From contig OZ242051.1 in the NCBI GenBank assembly GCA_965205255.1, positions 2,914,001 to 2,978,000 on the forward strand: a stretch of DNA of 64,000 nucleotides, read 5' to 3'. Made by a program: the position numbers and the translations under genes. Numbering within the stretch: position 1 is the stretch's first letter; the number at the start of each line of letters is the position of its first letter. The DNA comes from G965205255 sp965205255 (GTDB lineage: Bacteria; Pseudomonadota; Gammaproteobacteria; Pseudomonadales; Endozoicomonadaceae). Below, piece after piece: positions 36,098-45,976 of the stretch. The notes beneath the pieces were generated by a model that did not search any database, had not been told where the DNA came from, and was given only the letters and a program-made list of their open reading frames with translations.

Positions 36098-39000
36098 ATG
36101 ATTAGTCATTTTTTTATCCGGCGACCTCGCTCAGCCCTTGTTCTCTCAATTTTGGTGACGCTGGCCGGCATTATCTCAATAGGCAAACTTCCTGTTAGTA
36201 TGTATCCCTCTCATATTTCACCACCAGTGGTCGAAATTAATGCGACTTACCCAGGAGCTAGCTCTAAAGTTGTTGAACAATCGGTGATTGATCCATTAGA
36301 GGAGCAAATCAATGGCATTAAAGGCATGAAGTACATGACCTCCCAATCTAACAACGATGGTAGTGCCAATATTAAAATTTACTTTAATGGTGATACTGAC
36401 CCAGATATCGACACTGTTAATACTCAGAACAGAGTATCGCAAGCTACAGCTCGCCTCCCTGAGACCGTAATTAGAAATGGTTTAACGGTTCGGCAGGGTA
36501 ATAGTGATAACATGGTAATGGGCATTAATCTTTATTCGCCTGATAATTCCATGAGTCAGACTGACATGGGTAGTTACGCAAAGCGTTATGTTATTAATGC
36601 GCTAAATCGTGTGCCGAATGTGAGTAAAGCTTTTATGCTTGGTGAAAAAGTATACAGTATGCGGATTTGGCTAAACCCAGACAAAATGCATGCCTTGGCA
36701 ATTACTGTTGGAGATATTGAAAAAGCAATTCAGGAACAAAACGCTATTGTAGCTGCAGGAAAAATTGGCGCATCTCCTGCCCCGAAAGATCTGGCTTTTG
36801 AATATGCAATAAAAGCTCATGGAAGAATGACTACTCCTGAAGAATTTGGCAATATTGTATTAGTATCTAAAGCTGATGGTAGCTTTGTACGGTTAAAAGA
36901 TGTAGCAAAAGTAGAAATCGGCTCACAATCTTATGCCGGTACTTCCATGTTAGACAATAAACAGTCCGTATTTATTGCCATTGCACAAACACCAGATTCC
37001 AGTGCCCTTCAGGTAGCTACAGATGTTCGAACGGAACTTAAAAGACTGGAACATAATTTTCCTCGTGGCTTAAAAGCCAAAACAGTCTTTAATTCCACCA
37101 CGTTTATCTCTGTTTCAATACATGAAGTCATTAAGACTTTGTTGGAATCTATTGCCTTGGTTATTTTAGTGGTATTTATTTTTTTACAAAATATCAGGGC
37201 AACTTTAATACCAACACTTGCTGTACCTGTTTCATTGATTGGCACCTTTGCATTTATGAGCCTTTTTGATATATCCATCAATCTTATCACTCTCTTTGCT
37301 CTGGTTTTAGCTATTGGTATTGTTGTTGATGATGCTATTGTTGTTATTGAAAATGTTGAGCGGCATATTCGCGAAGGAATGTCGCCTAAACAAGCTGCGC
37401 ATCAATCAATGAAAGAAATAGCAGGTCCTATTCTTGCAACCACTTTTGTATTATTAGCTGTATTCATACCTGTAGCCTTCATTCCTGGCGTTAGCGGTCA
37501 GTTATTCAGGCAATTTTCCAGTGTACTCTCAGTAGCTGTCTTAATTTCTGCCTTTAATGCGCTGACCCTGAGTCCCGCTCTTTGTGCTACATTGTTGTCC
37601 GAAGGTCATACTGCTCACCTGACTTTTATGCGTCCTATCGATAATCTTATACAGCGTATCACTGGTCGCTATCAGGGTACAGTCAGCTTGTTGTTAAAAC
37701 GTATTGGCCGTGTTGGCTTTATATTTATTATCCTTTTTATTGGTACCGGTATTTTGATAAAAACACTAAAGACTGGGTTTATACCTATAGAAGATCAAGG
37801 GTTTTTGTTTGTAAATATTCAATTACCTAATGCTGCATCATTAAATAGAACCAATGCTGTACTGAAGCAAATATCTTCCACTGCCAAAGCACAATCTGGT
37901 GTTCAAGATGTAGAAACTATCTCTGGTTTTAGTCTGTTGTCTGGTAGTGGTTCTAATAACGGACTAGGAATAATTATTTTAAAAAACTGGAAAGAACGAA
38001 AAAAAGCCAATTTATCTGAAATATCAATCATGGGTGCGTTACAACAAAAGTTTAAGTCGATCGCTAACGCAAGCATTCAGGTGATTCCACCTCCTTCGAT
38101 TAATGTTGGTGATAACACAGGTGGTTTTTCACTTCAGCTAGAAGATACCAGTGGCCATACACCAGATGAGCTTGAGCAGGTAGCCAATAATTTGGTTGCC
38201 AGAGCTAACCAACAACCACAATTGGCCAATGTGTTTCATACATTCCGAGCAAATGTGCCAATGTATAAACTAGATATAGACCGTAACAAAGCAAAAACTT
38301 TAGGTGTAACACTTAGCCAGGTATATCAGACACTTCAGGCACAAATGGGCTCTATGTATATTAACGATTTTAATATGAATCAACGAATTTATGAGGTCAT
38401 AATTCAAGCCAAAGAAAAATTCCGAGATAAAAGCAAGGATCTGTCACATTATTATGTGAGAACTGACTTGAATACTATGGTACCTATATCTGCTTTTGCC
38501 AGATTAGAACCAACACTAGGAGCAACTACTTTAAGCCACTTTAATGCTTATCGATCTGTCACCATTAGCGGGTCACCTGCACCCGGATACTCCTCCGGAC
38601 AAGCATTAGCTACTATGGGAAATCTGGTCAAAACATTACCATCAGGCTACACCTTTGAGTGGTCAGGCCAGGCAGCGCATGAAATAGATTCAGGTCATCA
38701 AACTATTTATTTATTCCTCTTGGCAATTTTATTTGTTTATCTGGTATTAACAGCACTTTATGAAAGTTGGGCCATTCCGTTAGTAGTTCTTTGCGTTGTT
38801 CCAGTTGCTGTCTTTGGAGCCACCATAGCAATGCATCTTTTTTCTGTAGCCAGTGGAATTTATAGTCAGATTGGGCTTTTGTTGTTAATTGGTATGGCGG
38901 CTAAAGCCACCATTCTTATGGCTGAATTTTCTGTCAAAAGCCGAGAAAAAGGTGATAGTATTATTGACGCAGCAATCACTGCTGCTAAAATTCGATTCCG

Positions 39001-39208
39001 GCCTGTAACCATGACTTCTCTTGCATTTATGCTAGGTGTTGCACCTCTCATTTTTTCAGCAGGGGCGGGTGCTCATAGTCGATTTAACATTGGCATTACT
39101 ATCGTCGGAGGAATGATAACTGTTGCAACCGTTGGTATACTACTGACACCTGTTGCTTATTTTGTAATTCAAAGAATCCGTGAAAAATGCAGCAACAAAT
39201 CATCGTAA
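36098..39208 (+). CDS. RND multidrug efflux transporter (HAE-1 family), first of pair
   Basis: A 1036-residue inner-membrane proton antiporter of the hydrophobe/amphiphile efflux family. It begins MISHFFIRRPRSALVLSILV. The proton-relay aspartates are in TM4 (AIGIVVDDAIVVIENVERHI near 405-424). The conserved lysine is in TM10 (LLLIGMAAKATILMAEFSVK near 928-947). GFIPIEDQGFLFVNIQLPNA near 563 is the usual start of the second porter domain. All relay residues are present, so it should be active. A second RND gene follows at once; with one shared adaptor this resembles MdtABC/MuxABC arrangements. No outer-membrane channel gene is in the window. Confidence 0.94.
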   Translation: MISHFFIRRPRSALVLSILVTLAGIISIGKLPVSMYPSHISPPVVEINATYPGASSKVVEQSVIDPLEEQINGIKGMKYMTSQSNNDGSANIKIYFNGDTDPDIDTVNTQNRVSQATARLPETVIRNGLTVRQGNSDNMVMGINLYSPDNSMSQTDMGSYAKRYVINALNRVPNVSKAFMLGEKVYSMRIWLNPDKMHALAITVGDIEKAIQEQNAIVAAGKIGASPAPKDLAFEYAIKAHGRMTTPEEFGNIVLVSKADGSFVRLKDVAKVEIGSQSYAGTSMLDNKQSVFIAIAQTPDSSALQVATDVRTELKRLEHNFPRGLKAKTVFNSTTFISVSIHEVIKTLLESIALVILVVFIFLQNIRATLIPTLAVPVSLIGTFAFMSLFDISINLITLFALVLAIGIVVDDAIVVIENVERHIREGMSPKQAAHQSMKEIAGPILATTFVLLAVFIPVAFIPGVSGQLFRQFSSVLSVAVLISAFNALTLSPALCATLLSEGHTAHLTFMRPIDNLIQRITGRYQGTVSLLLKRIGRVGFIFIILFIGTGILIKTLKTGFIPIEDQGFLFVNIQLPNAASLNRTNAVLKQISSTAKAQSGVQDVETISGFSLLSGSGSNNGLGIIILKNWKERKKANLSEISIMGALQQKFKSIANASIQVIPPPSINVGDNTGGFSLQLEDTSGHTPDELEQVANNLVARANQQPQLANVFHTFRANVPMYKLDIDRNKAKTLGVTLSQVYQTLQAQMGSMYINDFNMNQRIYEVIIQAKEKFRDKSKDLSHYYVRTDLNTMVPISAFARLEPTLGATTLSHFNAYRSVTISGSPAPGYSSGQALATMGNLVKTLPSGYTFEWSGQAAHEIDSGHQTIYLFLLAILFVYLVLTALYESWAIPLVVLCVVPVAVFGATIAMHLFSVASGIYSQIGLLLLIGMAAKATILMAEFSVKSREKGDSIIDAAITAAKIRFRPVTMTSLAFMLGVAPLIFSAGAGAHSRFNIGITIVGGMITVATVGILLTPVAYFVIQRIREKCSNKSS

Positions 39209-39281
39209 AAAAACTGCATCGAAATGACAATTGCTACCCGAAAGAGACAAAGATTTGTTTATCAGGGGGTGCTTGGAGTTT

Positions 39282-42200
39282 ATGAGTGCGCTATTTGTAC
39301 AGAAACCAAGGCTCGCTTTTACTTTCTCTATTTTGCTGATAATAGCTGGGTTGATTGCGTATACGAAAATTTCAGTTTCATTATTGCCTGATATTAACAA
39401 GCCGGCTGTTCGAATCACAGCCTTTTATCCGTCAGCAAATCCCACTGCATTAGAGCAAACTTTTTTACTACCCGTTGAGCAGGCACTTAATGGCATCAAA
39501 GGGATGAATAATATTAAATCGTTTGTCACAGACAGTGGTTTTGTTATCATTAAAGTTACCTTCAATTCCGGAACAAACCCTGACCAAAACACTATCAATA
39601 TTCAGAACAGGCTTGCAACTGTCACGGCATCCTTACCAAAAGTTATTGTTTCCCGTGGAATTAATGTTAGAGCAATCACCGATACGCAATTGATGGTTAT
39701 TGGTCTTTATTCCCCGGATAATACTCTCAACCCCTTACAGTTAAGCGATTATGCCAATCGTTATCTGGTTAAGCCATTGTCTCGTGTTAATGGGGTTGCC
39801 GATGTACATGTATCTAAAACAACAACGGTACATGTTGCATTGGATATGAATAAAATAAAAACACTGAACCTTTCCTTAACAGAGATAGCTAATGCTATCG
39901 AAGATCAAAATCAGTCTGTTGCAGTTGGTAATATAGGTCAAATGCCTGCCAATAAAAATCAGGCATTTAGCTTTTCTATTACTACGAGCAGCTTGCTGAA
40001 CTCTGACAAACAAATTCGTAATATTATTGTTAAAACGACAGCACAGGGAGCTGTTATTCATCTTAGTGATATTGCTACTATTTCCAGAGAATCAGATAAC
40101 ACCAGTACGGCTTCGTCCACACTTAACGGTAAGTCAACGACTTTTATTAACATTTTTCAACAACCAGATGCGAATGCACTTAAAGTCGCACAAGGTGTTA
40201 AACAATCTCTTGCCCATCTATCAAAGTCGCTACCTGGGAATATTGCTACTGAAACAATCATTGATACCAGTAGTTTTATTAACGTTTCAGTTCATGAAGT
40301 CATCCAGACACTGATTGAGGCTATTATTCTGGTGATATTGATCGTCTTTCTCTTTTTACAAAACTGGCGGGCTACATTAATACCAGCCGTAACAATACCT
40401 ATTGCACTAATAGGATCATTGACGTTTATTTATATGCTTAATTATTCAATCAATATGATCTCTTTATTTGCATTGGTATTATCAATTGGCATTGTTGTAG
40501 ACGATGCTATTATTGTTATTGAAAATGTTGAGAGACATATCAGGGAGCACCATTTAACCCCAAAACAGGCGACGGTTGCAGCAATGAAAGAAATAACTGC
40601 ACCAGTATTAGTCACCACATGTGTATTACTGTCTGTATTTTTTGCAGTAGCATTTTTGCCAGGCATTCAGGGAAAGATATTTCAACAGTTCTCAATTGTT
40701 TTATCAATTACCGTTGCTATTTCAGCAATAGTAGCACTAACACTTAGTCCGGCACTATGCTCAACAATACTAACTAGCAAAGATAAGCCTGTTTCATGGT
40801 TACATTATGTGGCAACCTTTATTAATAAAATAACATTTAATTATGCTGCCTCTGTTACAAAACTACTGCGTAATCAACGCTGGGTAATTGTATTGCTGAT
40901 GATTATTCTTTTATCTTCATTTTTTGCGCTAAAAAAACTACCAGGTGGTTTTATACCAGAAGAAGATCAAGGGTTTCTGAAAATTTTTATGGAGTTACCC
41001 CAAACACTTTCTACTGAAAAAGTAAATCAGATCAGCTCCAGATTATCAAATATCATTATGCATGAGAAAGGGGTTAAAAACGTTGCAATCATACCCGATA
41101 GTCGCTCTGATGGAAATGGTATTATGGGTTTTGTAAAGTTAACTCCATGGAGTCAAAGAAAAAGTAATGATTTAAGTTCAGAAGCGCTTATTCAAAAACT
41201 TCAGAAAAAACTTTCAGTTATCCCTAACTCAAAAGTCTTTATCTATAACCCACCACTCATTCATGATGGCTCTATGGGAAAATTAAACTTACAACTTCAA
41301 AGTACATCTGGACATTCACTTGATGAGCTGGCATATCAGGCAAATGAGTTTTCATTCCAAGCACAAAAAATGCCACAAATAGCCAGTTTGTTTAGTAGTT
41401 TTGACACATCAACTCCTGCGTTTGATCTTTCCATTGATAAAAATAAAGCAAAAGCATTAGGCGTTTCTCTAGATGAAATACGGCAAAATTTAAGCATATT
41501 GACACCAAAACCTGTGTCAAGGTTACAACAAAATGGCCAGGAGTATGATATCAATCTTCAGGTTGCTTATCCTTTTAGAAATGGCCCCAAAAGTCTTGAT
41601 AATATTTATGTCCACAATAACCAGGGTCGTCAAATATCTCTGGGATCACTTATTACATTGACCCAAACACATATTGCTTCATGGATCCCTCATTATAACC
41701 TATATCGTGCAGCCCGATTATCTGGTCAACCTGCACCAGGTTACTCAACAAGCGAGGCAATACAAGCAATAAATAAACTAACAAAAGATCTTCCACCTGG
41801 ATATACCTATACTTGGTCAGGTCAGACTCTAGAGCAGCTTAATGCAACTAAAATGCTTCCTTGGCTTTTTACTCTGGCTATTGTGTTTATATACCTTTTT
41901 TTAGTTGCATTATATGAAAGCTGGGCAGTTCCTTTCTCTGTATTGCTTATCATTCCCGTTGCATTATCAGGGGCTTGCTTTGTCTTATTGGTTTGTGGAA
42001 TGGAAAACAACCTGTACGCTCAAATAGGGATGTTGCTATTGATTGGTATGACAGCAAAGTCAACAATTCTTATGACTGAGTTTTCCATTAAAGCCAGAAA
42101 CGCAGGAAAAAGTATTAAAGAAGCTGCCAGTGTAGCTGCAAGACTTCGCTTCAGACCTGTTATAATGACTTCCCTTTCATTTACGTTGGGTGTTGTTCCT

Positions 42201-42359
42201 CTGTTGTTTTCTTCAGGCCCTGGAGCTAACAGTCGCTTTTATTTAGGAGTAACCATTATTGCTGGGATGTTAGCTGCCACAATTATTGGTACTCTTTGCA
42301 CGCCTCCAGCATATGCGTTTATTCAAAAGGTTCGGGAAAAGATAAAAAGTAAACTTTAA
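39282..42359 (+). CDS. RND multidrug efflux transporter (HAE-1 family), second of pair
   Basis: Start taken as ATG 39282 (MSALFVQKPRLAFTFSIL), which has GGAG 5 bases upstream and aligns with normal RND N-termini; an earlier TTG at 39231 only adds a non-homologous 17-residue leader. The 1025-residue product has relay aspartates (IGIVVDDAIIVIENVERH near 400), the TM10 lysine (GMTAKSTILMTEFSIKAR near 924) and GFIPEEDQGFLKIFMELPQ near 565. It is clearly related to the preceding pump but diverged throughout, so the duplication is not recent. It probably forms a mixed or alternative trimer with the first pump using the shared adaptor. Confidence 0.93.
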   Translation: MSALFVQKPRLAFTFSILLIIAGLIAYTKISVSLLPDINKPAVRITAFYPSANPTALEQTFLLPVEQALNGIKGMNNIKSFVTDSGFVIIKVTFNSGTNPDQNTINIQNRLATVTASLPKVIVSRGINVRAITDTQLMVIGLYSPDNTLNPLQLSDYANRYLVKPLSRVNGVADVHVSKTTTVHVALDMNKIKTLNLSLTEIANAIEDQNQSVAVGNIGQMPANKNQAFSFSITTSSLLNSDKQIRNIIVKTTAQGAVIHLSDIATISRESDNTSTASSTLNGKSTTFINIFQQPDANALKVAQGVKQSLAHLSKSLPGNIATETIIDTSSFINVSVHEVIQTLIEAIILVILIVFLFLQNWRATLIPAVTIPIALIGSLTFIYMLNYSINMISLFALVLSIGIVVDDAIIVIENVERHIREHHLTPKQATVAAMKEITAPVLVTTCVLLSVFFAVAFLPGIQGKIFQQFSIVLSITVAISAIVALTLSPALCSTILTSKDKPVSWLHYVATFINKITFNYAASVTKLLRNQRWVIVLLMIILLSSFFALKKLPGGFIPEEDQGFLKIFMELPQTLSTEKVNQISSRLSNIIMHEKGVKNVAIIPDSRSDGNGIMGFVKLTPWSQRKSNDLSSEALIQKLQKKLSVIPNSKVFIYNPPLIHDGSMGKLNLQLQSTSGHSLDELAYQANEFSFQAQKMPQIASLFSSFDTSTPAFDLSIDKNKAKALGVSLDEIRQNLSILTPKPVSRLQQNGQEYDINLQVAYPFRNGPKSLDNIYVHNNQGRQISLGSLITLTQTHIASWIPHYNLYRAARLSGQPAPGYSTSEAIQAINKLTKDLPPGYTYTWSGQTLEQLNATKMLPWLFTLAIVFIYLFLVALYESWAVPFSVLLIIPVALSGACFVLLVCGMENNLYAQIGMLLLIGMTAKSTILMTEFSIKARNAGKSIKEAASVAARLRFRPVIMTSLSFTLGVVPLLFSSGPGANSRFYLGVTIIAGMLAATIIGTLCTPPAYAFIQKVREKIKSKL

Positions 42360-42362
42360 GAT

Positions 42363-42381
42363 CTCAGATTTTAAATCTGAG
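42363..42381 (+). terminator. hairpin after the RND operon
   Basis: CTCAGATTT pairs with AAATCTGAG within CTCAGATTTTAAATCTGAG, 4 bases after the RND stop. The following TGATTATTC is only partly T-rich, so it may be a weak terminator. Confidence 0.5.
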
Positions 42382-42464
42382 TGATTATTCAAACATTATA
42401 GATGTTAAGCATAAGTTTTATAAAAGGAAGGCTTTATACGACAATAGAAATTTAAGTGACAGCC

Positions 42465-42960
42465 ATTGAAGCTAAATGCCGTCATTGCGAATATCAGTAG
42501 AAAAAGCTTGTCAATCTTCTTTAGTAAAGCAGCGTTATCATTAAAGGGCTTTTGGTCGTTGTTTTCAGCTTTATTATGCCTACAAAGCCGGCATGCTCGG
42601 AGCCAAAGAGAAAATAGTTGATCTGACGATGAATGGTTGATAGGCAGGGGATATTACACGTATTCTGAAGATTACTATCACTACAGTGATCCGCACCTTA
42701 AGAAAATCTAGCGCCTATACAGGTTAATACTGCATTGAAAGCGATAAAAGACATTGTTTTTCTGGCTGAAGCTGATGAACAATGAAATTTTGAGCACAAG
42801 AGAAAACTACAACGATGGCTTTGATACTCTTTGGATAAACTTACAGGAAAACTAATAGCTTATGCCTTTACTCCTCGACCCTATGAGCTATTGCCTTCTG
42901 AAGAAAGGAGGATCGTGGGAAGAGGTAAATGCAGAAAATTGAGCACCGTAATTTAAAGTT
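42465..42960 (+). pseudogene. IS1-family transposase remnant
   Basis: Frames pieced together on the plus strand give AKCRHCEYQ, then AKEKIVDLTMNG, then ITRILKITITTVIRTLRKSS, SAYTG, AIKDIVFLAEADEQ, KRKLQRWL, YSLDKLTGKLIAYAFTPRP and YELLP. These match the InsA zinc/HTH region and the start of the InsB catalytic part of IS1-type elements. Multiple stops and frameshifts make it non-functional, and the C-terminal catalytic residues are lost. The rest of the gap to 43210 shows no gene I can support. Confidence 0.7.
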
Positions 42961-43210
42961 TGCAACGTGGATTTAAGCGAGAATTTATGTCAAATAACTG
43001 TCAGTAATGTTTTGTTCCGACTTTAAGGCAGATTACCTGAAAATGAACTAATCCGCCATCAACCTGCCACTTTTCTACTCTATCGCTTACAGAAAATTTA
43101 TCACAACAACAAACTTTATACAGTCTGATAAAAAAATGAATAGTACTGTCCCACAAACTATCTTTTGAGATCTACTTTTACATTACCTAATATGCACGCA
43201 GGGAAGTGTT

Positions 43211-43576
43211 ATGACTAAAAAAGTTGTCGATAATAAACAGTCACAGCCTATTGAAAGTGAATTTTTATATCATTATCTGACAGTTTATAACCGATACACC
43301 GGAAATGAAGTTGGCTACATTGGTAATATAAGTAAAAATAGTATTATGCTAATGACTCCATGGATGATGGAGGTGGGTAGTGTTTTTTGCTTAAGAGTGC
43401 TTATCCCCTCAGCTATTGCTGGAAAAACAGAAATAGATTTCGATGCCAGATGCCAGTGGTGTCATCCCGATATTGATCCCAGAGGTTACGATTCTGGATA
43501 CACTATTACTAACTGTGAAAAAGGGTATGATGAATTTATCGATTTACTTCAGGATTACTTTTCATTTAAAACTTAA
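43211..43576 (+). CDS. PilZ-like domain protein
   Basis: A 121-residue cytosolic protein with the layout of a widespread gammaproteobacterial PilZ-like family: LYHYLTVYNRYTGNEVGYIG then NISKNSIMLMTPWMMEVGSV, LRVLIPSAIAGKTEIDFDAR and a CQWCHPDIDP segment. The N-x-S core is present (GNISKNSIML), but the RxxxR arginines that contact cyclic di-GMP are missing and the final Gly of the motif is Ser. Whether it binds the nucleotide is doubtful. A rubredoxin gene follows 338 bases later. Confidence 0.8.
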   Translation: MTKKVVDNKQSQPIESEFLYHYLTVYNRYTGNEVGYIGNISKNSIMLMTPWMMEVGSVFCLRVLIPSAIAGKTEIDFDARCQWCHPDIDPRGYDSGYTITNCEKGYDEFIDLLQDYFSFKT

Positions 43577-43914
43577 TTTGATCACTTTTTGACTAGGTTA
43601 AGCCATAAGTTACAGAAAGTTTGATCGCCGTATGAAAGCTTTCAGATGCTCTTGGCTTGTATCGCTAAACTATGATTAGCTGAAAACTTACAAAATCAAA
43701 AAAATAACTTCTGAAAAACATCGAGCTTCTTGATCACATCATGGCTTGCAGAGAGAGCCTTTGATAGAGTATATTAGGCAACCTGAGAAAATAATTGTCT
43801 GCTTCTGGTATTAAGTTTCCTAATACAGCTAGGACGTAGCATTTTTAATTCATTTAGGGTTACTTTGTGACTCTGTCAGAAATTGTATATTTGTGAGGAG
43901 CTTTGGAAAACACC
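43577..43914. other. gap between PilZ-like gene and rubredoxin, no gene recognised
   Basis: I see no gene or repeat-family copy. The stretch before 43890 may contain decayed sequence, and GAGGAG at 43895-43900 is the ribosome site for the rubredoxin. Confidence 0.5.
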
Positions 43915-44082
43915 ATGAAAAAATGGCAGTGTATAGTGTGTGGTTTTGTTTATGATGAAAGAGAAGGCTGGCCGGAAGAAGGTATTCTTCCTGGTACAAC
44001 TTGGGATGATGTACCTGAAGACTGGCTCTGTCCTGATTGTGGTGTCGGAAAAGATGAGTTTGAGATGGTTGCGATCGATTAA
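43915..44082 (+). CDS. rubredoxin
   Basis: A 55-residue one-iron electron carrier. Both iron-binding loops are present: CIVCG (Cys6, Cys9) and CPDCG (Cys39, Cys42), with the usual aromatic core WQC, GTTWDDVPEDW and a typical C-terminal KDEFEMV. Such rubredoxins pass electrons from a rubredoxin reductase to alkane hydroxylases or detoxifying enzymes; no partner is adjacent. GAGGAG lies 14 bases before the ATG. An in-frame TTG at 43903 would be too close to it. Confidence 0.93.
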   Translation: MKKWQCIVCGFVYDEREGWPEEGILPGTTWDDVPEDWLCPDCGVGKDEFEMVAID

Positions 44083-44087
44083 TTAAT

Positions 44088-44252
44088 TAATACCAAAACC
44101 TATTTTTAACTACTGTTATAAGCATGTTTTTATGGCTTGCTGTTAAAGGCGAAGTGACGGGTAGAAGTCAGCTATTTTGAGGAGCTTCAACGCATAACAG
44201 CAAGATCAGAAAGGTAGCGCAATAAGAAGTTAGACGCAGAGTTTGTATAATT
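44088..44252 (-). repeat. dispersed repeat family A, near-complete copy, opposite orientation
   Basis: Left end AATACCAAAACCTATTTTTA, internal GTTTTTATGGCTTGCTGTTA, GGAGCTTCAACGCATAACAG and CAAGATCAGAAAGGTAGCGC, right end AGAAGTTAGACGCAGAGTTT plus GTATAATTA. Orientation matches the 8322 copy. Confidence 0.8.
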
Positions 44253-44339
44253 ACATCTGGTTTAAGATATCGCCATGCTACAAAGAGCAACCGTAGTACA
44301 GCGTACCTGTCTGCAACCTCATTTGAAAAATTCAACATT

Positions 44340-45767
44340 CTATTTGTATTTTAAGATGTTTTTCAGCCACAAAGGCATAAATCCACCTGTGTTATTCAGG
44401 TAGAGGGATTTTCTTTTTGAAAGTACAATTGTTCTTGATAGCAAGGTGCTATAGATAGGTTGTGCATGCATAAAACCTGCCGCAATTGTTGCGCTAAAGC
44501 AGGTCAGTATCAGCGGTAAAATTAAGGCATAGTTCGTAGTCATTTCAACCACCAATACAATGCCTGTTAAAGGCGCACTTACTGTTGCGGCAAACAGAGC
44601 ACTCATTCCAGCCACTGCAAATACTTGCGGGTCAGGAATAAGTGCTGGAAATAAAGTATGCATAATAATGCCAAAAAACATACCAAAAATGGTGCCAAGC
44701 GCAATCATAGGTGCAAATATGCCACCGGGAACACCGGTTCCGTAGCTGGCAAGTGTCATCAAAAATCTTAAAAGACATAAAATAACAAGCATTTCAATGC
44801 TAATATTGCCATGAAGTGCCTCGGGTATAACATTGTATCCTCCTCCAGTAATTTTGGGAAATATAACAACCAGAGCACCCGTCATGCTCGCAACAATTAT
44901 TACCCACTTCCAGTAATGGAACCCTGAGCGTTTTGTGAAAAAGTTAAGTGTTTCCAGTAAAAATTTATTAAATACAACACCCAGTACACCAAATATGACA
45001 CCAAACATCAAAAAGATCCAAAAGCTTGATAGTGGAGGAGGAGTATACGCTGTCATATCTATACCCATTAACTGTTTTATATCATACCCATTAGCCTGCA
45101 AAATAACCTGCAATGTTATATCTGCGACAACACAAGTGATAGTAACAGTCTGAAATGCCTTAAAGCTAAATCTGAATTGATGACGCATTTCTTCAATAAC
45201 GAATAAAATACCCGCCAAAGGTGCATTAAATGCGGTTGCCAGCCCAGCACCTGCACCAGCTGCAACCAGAATGTGCATATACTCGTCGTCTAGCTTAAGC
45301 AGCTTAGATACTGCCTGTCCAATAGCACCACCCATTTGTATGGTTGGTCCTTCCCTTCCAATTACCAGACCACTTGAAAGTGACATTATGCCACCAATAA
45401 ATTTGGCAAGAAGTATTTTCCACCAGCACATGGTACGTTTATCTTCAAGAATACCTTCTATTTCATGCACTCCTGAACCGCTTGCTTTAGGAACAAAATA
45501 GCGGACTATGCATACGGGAATAACCACAAAAATAACGCTAAAAATAATTGAGCTGATAACTTGCAAGAAAAAGTTCTGATCAAAAACATGAAAAAAGGTA
45601 GTGCTTTGCTTTGACAACCATTCAATAAAAATCTGAAATAATGTTCCTATAGCGCCGACAAAAAATCCTGCGATCATACCATAGAAGGTGCATTGAAGAA
45701 CTTTTTTACGAGACCTGATTTTACGTGTAATTTTTTTCATCAGAGATAATTTTCGAATATTAATCAA
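44340..45767 (-). CDS. clcA: CLC-family chloride/proton antiporter
   Basis: A 475-residue membrane protein of the CLC family. The first open codon at 45767 is TTG; the ATG at 45740 (MKKITRKIRSRK) is a more likely start. Selectivity motifs are GSGVHEIEG, GREGPTIQMGGAIGQA (external gating Glu) and GVPGGIFAPMIALG. The internal proton glutamate is in LFVIEEMRHQFRF, so it should be an exchanger rather than a channel. A hairpin leader (CAGTATTTT/AAAATACTG, 45774-45796) lies just before the start. The C-terminal region has no CBS domain. Confidence 0.9.
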   Translation of the reverse strand: MINIRKLSLMKKITRKIRSRKKVLQCTFYGMIAGFFVGAIGTLFQIFIEWLSKQSTTFFHVFDQNFFLQVISSIIFSVIFVVIPVCIVRYFVPKASGSGVHEIEGILEDKRTMCWWKILLAKFIGGIMSLSSGLVIGREGPTIQMGGAIGQAVSKLLKLDDEYMHILVAAGAGAGLATAFNAPLAGILFVIEEMRHQFRFSFKAFQTVTITCVVADITLQVILQANGYDIKQLMGIDMTAYTPPPLSSFWIFLMFGVIFGVLGVVFNKFLLETLNFFTKRSGFHYWKWVIIVASMTGALVVIFPKITGGGYNVIPEALHGNISIEMLVILCLLRFLMTLASYGTGVPGGIFAPMIALGTIFGMFFGIIMHTLFPALIPDPQVFAVAGMSALFAATVSAPLTGIVLVVEMTTNYALILPLILTCFSATIAAGFMHAQPIYSTLLSRTIVLSKRKSLYLNNTGGFMPLWLKNILKYK

Positions 45768-45773
45768 TACAAT

Positions 45774-45796
45774 TCAGTATTTTAAAAAATACTGAA
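45774..45796 (-). promoter_or_regulatory. leader hairpin before clcA
   Basis: TTCAGTATTTT and AAAATACTGAA are inverted around a few bases, located between the likely promoter and the coding start. It is too AT-rich to call more than a possible leader structure. Confidence 0.35.
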
Positions 45797-45976
45797 GTAC
45801 GAGATAAAAAACTAGTTAACAATTGAAGCAAGCTCTAAAATTTCTGTTTCAATTACAGTCTTAGAAATTTATATGGTAATAATACTAACTTTCATAACGA
45901 AGTCGGTATTATAACATTTTAATAAAATGAAAACACCTGTTGTAAAACGTGCTTAACTCATTTCTTTTTTAAAAAA

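Noticed and set aside
39231..39281. Upstream TTG start of the second RND pump
   Set aside because: It adds a charged leader absent from RND proteins, while ATG 39282 has GGAG and the normal N-terminus.
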